Source: Ga0077536 sp035325705
GTDB taxonomy: Bacteria > Pseudomonadota > Gammaproteobacteria > Ga0077536
Length of the DNA: 64,000 bases
Direction: 5' to 3'
Assembly: GCA_035325705.1 (NCBI GenBank)
Contig: DAOKZI010000007.1
Location: 1 to 64,000, forward strand
In this document: positions 40,724-47,682 of the stretch, in pieces
Numbering within the stretch: position 1 is the first letter of the stretch
Layout of the letters: every line of letters starts with the position of its first letter
The notes under the pieces: model-generated
Database searches by the model: none
What the model saw: the letters and a program-made list of their open reading frames with translations, nothing else
Told to the model about the DNA's origin: nothing
Program-made: the position numbers and the translations under genes

Positions 40724-41976
40724 GTCGGCTGCTTCGCGAAAAGGGCACGAAATACCGGATAGATGTCCGCGGCGCTCGCGATCTTCTGCATCGCGAGATG
40801 CGGCCTTTCGCTCGCGAGCTTCGCATACTCGCGCCACAGGCCTTGCTCATCGAAGGCCCCGACCTGTACGTAGGCGAAGTACTGCAGGCGCGGCAGCAGG
40901 CTCTCGCGCAGCATGCCGGCGCAGCGCGGCGAATCGTCGAGCCAGTTGTCGCCGTCGCTCGCCTGCGCGGCGTAGAGATTCCAGTCGTCGTTGCCGTAGC
41001 GCTCGTCGATGATCTTCTCCATCAGCGTCAGCGCGCTGGAGACGATGGTGCCGCCGGTGTCGCGCGCGGAGAAGAACTCCTCCTCGCTCACTTCCGCGGC
41101 CTGGGTGTGATGGCGGATGAACACCACCTCGATCTTCTCGTAAGCGCGGCTCAGGAACAGATAGAGCAGGGCGAAGAAGCGCTTCGCGATGTCCTTGCGC
41201 GACTCATCCATCGAGCCCGAAACGTCGAGGATGCAAAACATCACCGCCTGCGTCGTCGGCTGCGGGCGCTGCACGCGGTTGTTGTAGCGCAGATCTATGG
41301 TGTCGAGAAAAGGCACGCGCGCGATGCGGCGTCTCAGGTGGTTGACCGCCGCTTCGGCCTCGTTCAGCACGTCGGCCGGCGAGCCCGCGGCCTCGAGCGC
41401 GCAGAAGCGCTCTTCCGCGCGCGCCAGGTCGCCGCGGCGCGGCGCCTGCAGCGCGCGACGCCGGGCCGCCGCGCTCTTCAAGGAACGGATGATGTTGACG
41501 TTGGTCGGCACGCCGGTCTGCGTGAAGCCGGCGCGTACGCTCTTCGTCGAGGGAATCGTCGCCAGCCGCTTCTTCACGAGATCCGGCAAGGCCAGATCGT
41601 CGAAGAAGAAGTCGAGAAACTCCTCCCGCGACAGCACGAACACGAACTCGTCCTCGCCTTCGCCGTCCTTGGCGGCCTGGCTGCCGCTGCCGCCCGCGCC
41701 GCCGCCTTCGGGCCGCTGCACGCGATCGCCGGCAACGAATTCCTTGTTGCCGGGATGAACGGCTTCGCGGTGACCGCCGGGGCCGTGGTGGAAGAACGGC
41801 TCGGCAATGTCCTTGCGCTGGATGTCGACCCGCTCGCCGCGATCGAGATCGGTGATCGAGCGCTTGCCCACCGCCTCCGCCACGGCGCGGCGGATCTGGT
41901 CCTTGTAGCGGCGGACGAAGCGCTCGCGATTGACGGCATTGCGATGCCGCCCGTTGAGTCTGCGATCGACGATCAT
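40708..41976 (-). CDS. yeaH: YeaH, DUF444 von Willebrand-type protein
   Basis: A 422-residue protein (Escherichia coli YeaH 427). The N-terminal IVDRRLNGRHRNAVNRERF and VDIQRKDIAEPFFHHGPGG blocks are characteristic. A VWA-like domain with the MIDAS motif CILDVSGSMDESRKD lies near residue 250. The Gly/Glu-rich segment around 95-110 is typical. It probably partners the kinase PrkA. The gene lies 16 bases after prkA. Confidence 0.95.
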   Translation of the reverse strand: MIVDRRLNGRHRNAVNRERFVRRYKDQIRRAVAEAVGKRSITDLDRGERVDIQRKDIAEPFFHHGPGGHREAVHPGNKEFVAGDRVQRPEGGGAGGSGSQAAKDGEGEDEFVFVLSREEFLDFFFDDLALPDLVKKRLATIPSTKSVRAGFTQTGVPTNVNIIRSLKSAAARRRALQAPRRGDLARAEERFCALEAAGSPADVLNEAEAAVNHLRRRIARVPFLDTIDLRYNNRVQRPQPTTQAVMFCILDVSGSMDESRKDIAKRFFALLYLFLSRAYEKIEVVFIRHHTQAAEVSEEEFFSARDTGGTIVSSALTLMEKIIDERYGNDDWNLYAAQASDGDNWLDDSPRCAGMLRESLLPRLQYFAYVQVGAFDEQGLWREYAKLASERPHLAMQKIASAADIYPVFRALFAKQPTCAPA

Positions 41977-41992
41977 GCGCGTCTCCCCGGCC

Positions 41993-43915
41993 TCAGGAGG
42001 CCTTCCTCACGCGCAGATACCATTCGCAGAGCAGTCTCACCTGCTTCTCCGTGTAGCCTTTCGCGGTCATGCGGCCGACGAAGTTCTCGTGCTTCTTCTG
42101 ATCCTCGCTGGAGCCCTTCGCGTTGAAGGAGATGACCGGCAGCAGATCTTCCGTGTTCGAGAACATCTTGCGTTCGATCACCTCGCGCAATTTCTCGTAG
42201 CTCGTCCAGGCCGGATTGCGGCCGCCGTGCGCGGCGCGTGCGCGCAGCACGAAGTTGACGATTTCGTTGCGGAAATCCTTCGGGTTCGCGATGCCGGCCG
42301 GCTTCTCGATCTTCTCGAGCTCGACGTTCAGCGCCGCGCGGTCGAAGATTTCGCCGGTGTCGGGATCGCGATAGTCCTCGTCCTGGATCCAGTAGTCCGC
42401 GTAGGTCACGTAGCGGTCGAAGATGTTCTGACCGTATTCGGAATAGGATTCGAGATAGGCCGTCTGGATTTCCTTGCCGATCAGCTCGGCGTAGCGCGTC
42501 GCGAGGTGGCCCTTCAGATGCGCGAGGTATTTCTCCTCGATCTCTTTCGGGAACTGCTCGCGCTCTATCGCCTGTTCCAGCACGTAGAGCAGGTGCACGG
42601 GATTGGCCGCGATTTCGGCGTGATCGAAATTGAACACCTTCGACAGGATCTTGAACGCGAAGCGCGTCGACAGCCCCGTCATGCCTTCGTCGACGCCGGC
42701 GAAGTCGCGGTATTCCTGGTAGCTCTTGGCCTTGGGATCGACGTCTTTGAGGTTCTCGCCGTCGTAGACGCGCATCTTCGAGTAGAGGCTCGAATTCTCC
42801 GGCTCCTTGATCCGCGACAGCACGGCGAACTGCGCCATCATTTCCAGCGTGCCGGGCGCGCAGGGCGCCTCGGCCAGCGAGCTGCCCTTCAGCAGCTTCT
42901 CGTAGATCCTCACTTCCTCGGACACGCGCATGCAGTACGGCACCTTGACGATGTAGATGCGGTCGAGGAAGGCTTCGTTGTGGCGATTGTTCTTGAACGA
43001 CAGCCACTCGGACTCGTTCGAATGCGCGAGGATGATGCCCTCGAAGGGAATCGCCGACAGCCCTTCCGTGCCCTTGTAGTTGCCTTCCTGGGTCGCGGTC
43101 AGCAGCGGGTGCAGGACCTTGATCGGCGCCTTGAACATCTCGACGAACTCGAGCAAGCCCTGGTTCGCGAGACACAGGCCGCCGGAGTAGGAATAGGCAT
43201 CGGCGTCGTTCTGCGCATAGTGCTCGAGCATGCGGATGTCGACCTTGCCGACCAGCGAGGAGATGTCCTGGTTGTTCTCGTCGCCGGGCTCGGTTTTCGC
43301 GACGCCTATCTGGCGCAGCACGGACGGGTGACGCTTGACGACGCGGAAACGCGAGATGTCGCCCTTGAACTCGTGCAGGCGCTTGATGGCCCAGGGGGAC
43401 ATCAGGCCCGTCAAATAGCGCCGCGGAATGCCGTACTCGTTCTCGAGCTGCTCGGCGTCCTGCAGCGGCGAGAACAGGCCGAGCGGGGATTCGTTCACCG
43501 GCGAGCCCTTCAGCGAATAGAAGGGCATCACTTCCATCAGCGACTTCAGTTTTTCGGCCAGCGAAGATTTGCCGCCGCCGACCGGGCCCAGCAGATAGAG
43601 CACCTGCTTGCGCTCCTCCAGACCCTGCGCCGCGTGCCGGAAGTAGGACACGATCTGCTCGATCGTCTCCTCCATACCGTAGAACTCCTTGAAGGCGGGG
43701 TAGCGGCGGATCAGCTTGTTGGCGAAGAGCCGCGACAGGCGCGGATCCTTGCGGGTGTCGATGACTTCGGGAGTGCCGATCGCGAGCAGCATGCGCTCGG
43801 CCGCGGACGCGTAGGTGCTGGGGTCTTTCCGGCAGAGGTCGAGGTATTCCTGTAGGGAATATTCAGTCTCCTGCGCGCTTTCGTAGCGGGCGAGATACTG
43901 GTTGAAAATACTCAT
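41993..43915 (-). CDS. prkA: PrkA, serine protein kinase (YeaG)
   Basis: A 640-residue protein (YeaG is 644). The N-terminal AAA-like part has the P-loop LGPVGGGKSSLAEKL near residue 105 and FKAPIKVLHPLLTATQEGNY near 265. The C-terminal part carries the kinase-related region. It acts in nutrient stress and carbon-source adaptation in enterobacteria. The ATG before SIFNQYLARYE has GAGGAAG upstream. An in-frame upstream ATG is not supported. It heads the prkA-yeaH-spoVR operon, with a sigma-54-type promoter at 44035-44051. Confidence 0.96.
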   Translation of the reverse strand: MSIFNQYLARYESAQETEYSLQEYLDLCRKDPSTYASAAERMLLAIGTPEVIDTRKDPRLSRLFANKLIRRYPAFKEFYGMEETIEQIVSYFRHAAQGLEERKQVLYLLGPVGGGKSSLAEKLKSLMEVMPFYSLKGSPVNESPLGLFSPLQDAEQLENEYGIPRRYLTGLMSPWAIKRLHEFKGDISRFRVVKRHPSVLRQIGVAKTEPGDENNQDISSLVGKVDIRMLEHYAQNDADAYSYSGGLCLANQGLLEFVEMFKAPIKVLHPLLTATQEGNYKGTEGLSAIPFEGIILAHSNESEWLSFKNNRHNEAFLDRIYIVKVPYCMRVSEEVRIYEKLLKGSSLAEAPCAPGTLEMMAQFAVLSRIKEPENSSLYSKMRVYDGENLKDVDPKAKSYQEYRDFAGVDEGMTGLSTRFAFKILSKVFNFDHAEIAANPVHLLYVLEQAIEREQFPKEIEEKYLAHLKGHLATRYAELIGKEIQTAYLESYSEYGQNIFDRYVTYADYWIQDEDYRDPDTGEIFDRAALNVELEKIEKPAGIANPKDFRNEIVNFVLRARAAHGGRNPAWTSYEKLREVIERKMFSNTEDLLPVISFNAKGSSEDQKKHENFVGRMTAKGYTEKQVRLLCEWYLRVRKAS

Positions 43916-44026
43916 AGTCGCTTCCTCACGATGACGATTCCCGTGAGAGGTCTCCAAGCGACTCGCGCACTGCCAGATTTTCAGCGGTCTTCTTGGCGCG
44001 GGTTGCCTCGATGACCTCCTTACGGC

Positions 44027-44038
44027 TGCAAATTTGCA
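44027..44038. promoter_or_regulatory. 12-base palindrome over the prkA -12 region
   Basis: TGCAAATTTGCA is a perfect palindrome that shares TGCA with the -12 half of the candidate sigma-54 promoter. It could be an operator or simply mark the AT-rich melting region. Confidence 0.4.
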
Positions 44039-44051
44039 AGGCCTATGCCAA
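44035..44051 (-). promoter_or_regulatory. Sigma-54-type promoter of prkA-yeaH-spoVR
   Basis: Read on the minus strand, TTGGCATAGGCCTTGCA matches the -24/-12 consensus TTGGCACG-N4-TTGCW. The invariant GG and GC are ten bases apart, as required. Transcription would start near 44025 and give a leader of about 110 bases. The Escherichia coli yeaGH operon is also sigma-54 dependent. The region 43916-44588 has no supported gene. A GTGT-N6-ACAC dyad upstream (near 44153) is a weak enhancer candidate. Confidence 0.6.
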
Positions 44052-44588
44052 ACGGCTGGGCGACCGTCTATCCTCGCCTTGTGCGGCTTGGACCACAGTT
44101 ATACGCCGATTGTTGCGTCATGGGCTGTTTTATTTCGCACTTTCGCGCTCGGTGTTGCCCGACACGAACAGGGATGAGGCACGGTCAACAAAAAGAGCCG
44201 AGCACTGGCAAAGCTTGCCGGACGGTCGGCACGTCATTGAATCCGCACGCATTCGCGCGGCGGCGGCCGCCGGTCGCACCACCGTGCCGCGCCGCGGCGG
44301 ATGCAAAAACGTGCACGCTAGCGAAAACGGTGCACAGCTCGCGCGTCGGCGAGTGCCGCGTCGAGCGGCGACGGCGCGGCGTCCGCGCGCTGACGCGAAG
44401 TCGGGGTCCTGGCGCCGTTCGGGTGTCGCGGCCGCCTCGGCGTGACGCATTTCGTCACATCCCGGTCGCAGGATGCGACGCAGGGCGCAAGTGGCCGCGC
44501 GGCCGATGGGCCTGCTAGGCTAAAGCCGCTTGCGGCGTCACGCGCCCGAGCGGCGCAAAATTTCAACGAGCCTCGAGGGGAGAACGGC

Positions 44589-45110
44589 ATGATTCATCGC
44601 GCGCATCGCGGCTATGCCCTGCGACTGACGGCGAGCCTGCTCGCATCGGCGAGCTTCGCGGCCCACGCGCTCGACTGCGCGCAGGAGCCCGGCCCGCGCG
44701 AAGCCGTGATCGCCTACGGCAAGGCGATGCAGGAGCGGCGCTTCGAGGACGCCTATGATCATGTCTCGAAGACGATGACCGATGGCCGCCCGCGCGAGGA
44801 ATGGGCCGCCTTGCAGCGCAAGATGTTCGAGCTCGGCGGCGTCGAGCTGCAGGATCCCGACGTGCGCACGCCGCGGCGCGCGCTCGTCGACGGCAAGTGC
44901 GCGGACGTCGCTCAGGTGCCGAACGTGCTGCGTGCGAAAGACGTGCTGAACAACCAGGGCAGCACCGAGTTCGAGGTCTACACCGTCATCTTCAGCGACG
45001 GCGCCTGGCGCATCGATTCGCAAGAGACGCTGTTCGACGAACCGAAAATTCGCGAATGGTTTCCGCACGACGAGATCCCGGCCTTCCAGGGCACCGCGCC
45101 GACGAACTGA
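44589..45110 (+). CDS. Secreted NTF2-like/DUF4019-type hypothetical
   Basis: A 173-residue protein with a signal peptide (YALRLTASLLASASFAAHA). The mature domain has the build of small NTF2-like fold proteins: EAVIAYGKAMQERRFEDAYD, YDHVSKTMTDG, then beta strands through TEFEVYTVIFSDGAWRIDS. The family assignment is tentative and the function unknown. GAGGGGAG precedes the ATG. A longer upstream frame has no signal peptide and is not supported. Confidence 0.78.
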   Translation: MIHRAHRGYALRLTASLLASASFAAHALDCAQEPGPREAVIAYGKAMQERRFEDAYDHVSKTMTDGRPREEWAALQRKMFELGGVELQDPDVRTPRRALVDGKCADVAQVPNVLRAKDVLNNQGSTEFEVYTVIFSDGAWRIDSQETLFDEPKIREWFPHDEIPAFQGTAPTN

Positions 45111-45244
45111 AGCATGAGACGCTCGCCGCGACCGGCGCACGCCGCGCTGCCGGGTCTCTGCTCACTGACGAGGCAAGGCAGGCCGCATTTCAGTCCTTGC
45201 CCCGTACCGGGCCGCGCCGCCGCCGCGGTGCCGGGCGCGCGCGC

Positions 45245-45727
45245 ATGAACGCCGCGAGTCCGCCGGGCGTCATCAGGCTGGCGCTGCGCATTCCCGACGC
45301 CTGGGCCACGGCCCGCGGCGAGCTCGGCGTCGCCTATTACACCGCGGCCTTCGATCTCGGCATCGACGCGCTGAAGCAGGCCGTCGGCATCGACGAAGCG
45401 TATCGCCGCGCAGCGCGCCGCTCGACCGTCGCCCTCGAAGCGCACATCGTGTTCCTCGCCGGCGTGCCGGCCGGGGCCGAGATCCTCATCGACTCGCGCA
45501 TCGTGGATCGCGACGCGAAGCGCCTCCACGTCGCGCAGCGCATGCAGTACGGCGAGCTGCTCGCGGCGACGCGCGAGAGCATGACGATCGGTTTCGACCT
45601 CGAGGCGAGGCGTAGCTGCGCCTTCGAGCCCGCCGTCTTCGCGCGCATCGAGACGCTGTACGCGGCGCAGGCCGCGTTGCCCGTGCACGTCGCGGCCGAG
45701 CTGCTCGGCGTCGGACGCGTGACGTGA
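45245..45727 (+). CDS. Hotdog-fold acyl-CoA thioesterase (4HBT_2-like)
   Basis: A 160-residue protein of the hotdog fold. GELGVAYYTAAFDLGIDALK is equivalent to the catalytic-helix region GHMNVMYY-type of FadM/carnitine-linked thioesterases. It is followed by EAHIVFLAGVPAGAEILIDS and the RLHVAQRMQY strand. It would hydrolyse an acyl-CoA in the cytosol. It lies 52 bases before an acyl-CoA synthetase, consistent with control of the same acyl-CoA pool. No good ribosome site precedes the ATG, so the start is uncertain. Confidence 0.78.
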   Translation: MNAASPPGVIRLALRIPDAWATARGELGVAYYTAAFDLGIDALKQAVGIDEAYRRAARRSTVALEAHIVFLAGVPAGAEILIDSRIVDRDAKRLHVAQRMQYGELLAATRESMTIGFDLEARRSCAFEPAVFARIETLYAAQAALPVHVAAELLGVGRVT

Positions 45728-45779
45728 ACCCCATGCGCCCCGAGCCGGCGCTCATACGACGAGAATAGAGAGTATCGAC

Positions 45780-47390
45780 ATGAACGCGACGATGATGGAC
45801 GTCCCGCTGTCTCTGAACGCGCTGCTCGAGCGGGCCGGGCGCCTGTTCCCGACCCAGCAGATCCTCTCGCGCCTGCCCGACAAGTCGATCCGCCGCCACA
45901 GCTTTGCCGAGTACTACCGGCGCACGCGCGCGCTCGCCTCGGCGCTGCAGAAGCTCGGTGTGCGCAAAGGCGATCGCGTGGCGACGCTGTGCTGGAATCA
46001 TCACGCCCACCTCGAATGCTATTTCGGCATACCCGCGGCCGGTGCCGTGATGCACACGCTGAATTTGCGCCTGTCGCCGGCCGAAATCGGTGCGATCGCG
46101 GCCGACGCCGAGGATCGCATCCTCATCGTCGACGACGTCCTGCTGCCGCTCTACCGGCAGCTCGCCTCGCTGCATCGCTTCGAGCACGTGCTGGTGTTTG
46201 CGTTCTCCGGCGCGCCGGTGCCGGCGGAGTTCCTCGACTACGAGCAGTTGCTCGCGAGCGCCGATCCCGACGGCTTCGTCTACGCCGAGCACGACGAGAA
46301 CGATCCCGTCGCGATGTGCTACACCTCGGGCACTACCGGCAAGGCGAAGGGCGTCGTCTACTCGCATCGTTCGACGGTGCTGCACACCCTGGTCGGCTGT
46401 CTCGCCGACTGCTGGTGCCTGAAGAGCGTCGACGCCGTGCTGCCGGTGACGCCGATGTTCCACGCCAACGCCTGGGGCGTGCCCTACGGCGCCGTCATGC
46501 AGGGCGCGAAGCTCGTCCTTCCCGGCCCGCATCTGCATCCGGAGGATCTGCTCGATCTGATGAGCGCCGAACCGCCGACGCTGTCGCTGGGCGTGCCGAC
46601 GATCTGGCTCGGTCTCATCCAGGCTTACGAAGCACAGCCGGGGCGCTGGAAGATGCCGACGGGCATGCGCTCGATGGTCGGCGGCTCCGCGGTGCCGGAA
46701 GCGCTGATCCGCGCCTTCGCGAAATACGACATCTGGCTGATGCAGGGTTGGGGCATGACGGAGACCTCGCCGCTCGCGACTGCCTCCTATCCGAAGTTCG
46801 ACGTCGCCGACGCGCCCGAGGCCGAACGCTTCCGGCGCATGGCGCTAGCCGGCGTGCCCGTGCCGCTGGTGCAGTTGCGCGTGCGCACGGACGCGGATCT
46901 CGATGCGCCGTGGGACGGCAAGACCGTCGGCGAGATCCAGGTGCGCGGCCCTTTCATCACGGGCCGTTATCATCGCGTGCCCGTCACCGACGACAAGTTC
47001 ACTGCCGACGGCTGGCTGCGTACGGGCGACGTCGCGGCGCTCGATGCGCAGGGCTACGTGCGGATCACCGATCGCACCAAAGATCTGATCAAGTCCGGCG
47101 GCGAGTGGATCAGCTCGGTCGATCTCGAGAACGCGATCATGGCGCATCCCGCGGTCGCCGAAGCGGCGGTGATCGCGGTGCCGGACGCGAAGTGGGGCGA
47201 GCGCCCGCTCGCCTGCGTGGTGCTGAAAGCCGGCGCCGCGATCACGCCCGCCGCGCTCGGCGAGCATCTCCAGGGACACGGCTTTGCCAAGTGGCAGCTC
47301 CCGGATCGCTATGAGTTCCTCGACGCTCTGCCGCGCACCTCGACCGGCAAGTTCTACAAGCTGAAGCTGCGCGAGATATTCGCGCGCTGA
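45780..47390 (+). CDS. Medium/long-chain acyl-CoA synthetase (AMP-forming)
   Basis: A 536-residue ANL-superfamily ligase that activates a fatty or other carboxylic acid to its CoA thioester. AMP-binding motifs: YTSGTTGKAKGVVYSH near residue 180, QGWGMTETSPLA near 322, GWLRTGDVAALD near 412, and the C-terminal lysine in PRTSTGKFYK. The overall pattern is nearest to AlkK-like medium-chain acyl-CoA synthetases. It probably forms a pair with the preceding thioesterase gene. Confidence 0.93.
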   Translation: MNATMMDVPLSLNALLERAGRLFPTQQILSRLPDKSIRRHSFAEYYRRTRALASALQKLGVRKGDRVATLCWNHHAHLECYFGIPAAGAVMHTLNLRLSPAEIGAIAADAEDRILIVDDVLLPLYRQLASLHRFEHVLVFAFSGAPVPAEFLDYEQLLASADPDGFVYAEHDENDPVAMCYTSGTTGKAKGVVYSHRSTVLHTLVGCLADCWCLKSVDAVLPVTPMFHANAWGVPYGAVMQGAKLVLPGPHLHPEDLLDLMSAEPPTLSLGVPTIWLGLIQAYEAQPGRWKMPTGMRSMVGGSAVPEALIRAFAKYDIWLMQGWGMTETSPLATASYPKFDVADAPEAERFRRMALAGVPVPLVQLRVRTDADLDAPWDGKTVGEIQVRGPFITGRYHRVPVTDDKFTADGWLRTGDVAALDAQGYVRITDRTKDLIKSGGEWISSVDLENAIMAHPAVAEAAVIAVPDAKWGERPLACVVLKAGAAITPAALGEHLQGHGFAKWQLPDRYEFLDALPRTSTGKFYKLKLREIFAR

Positions 47391-47405
47391 GGAGGGTGGA
47401 TCGCC

Positions 47406-47491
47406 GTCGCCCGGGTGCGGCGTAGCGGAGCCCGGGATCCTCCTGAAACCTCGGCTCCCGGCTCACGCGCGGTGCGCTCTACCCGGGCGAC
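47406..47491. repeat. Family A inverted doublet, diverged
   Basis: TCGCCCGGGTGCGGCGTAGC...AGCCCGGGAT faces GCTCCCGGCTCACGCGC...CTACCCGGGCGA. The terminal GTAGC has become GTCGC on the left and GGGCGAC on the right, so this copy is older than most. Confidence 0.75.
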
Positions 47492-47607
47492 GAAGCCCCG
47501 TCGCGTGCGCCTCGTCGCCGGTGCTGCCCCTTTTGTTGCCTCTCATCTTCCTACATGAATTTCTCCTATTATTCCGACTGACCGATTCACGGAACTGTGA
47601 TCTCGAT

Positions 47608-47635
47608 TAAAGTTTTCCGCCCTCCGAACCGATTA
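47608..47635 (+). promoter_or_regulatory. Sigma-28-like promoter before the sensor kinase
   Basis: TAAAGTTT (47608-47615) and ACCGATTA (47628-47635) resemble the flagellar sigma-28 elements TAAAGTTT and GCCGATAA. The gap is 12 rather than the common 11 bases. The kinase ATG is 47 bases downstream. The surrounding 47500-47620 is AT-rich against its context. Confidence 0.4.
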
Positions 47636-47682
47636 CCCGGCGAGCCCCAGCGACTTCCCGAACCGCCACCAAGCTCGTCCCC

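Noticed and set aside
39224..43915. Spore formation implied by SpoVR and PrkA names
   Set aside because: The cluster is the gammaproteobacterial yeaG-yeaH-ycgB stress operon. No sporulation genes are present.
43916..44588. Frames of 100-157 residues upstream of prkA (for example from 43993)
   Set aside because: Composition is Arg/Ala-rich without motif or ribosome site, and the region carries the prkA promoter.
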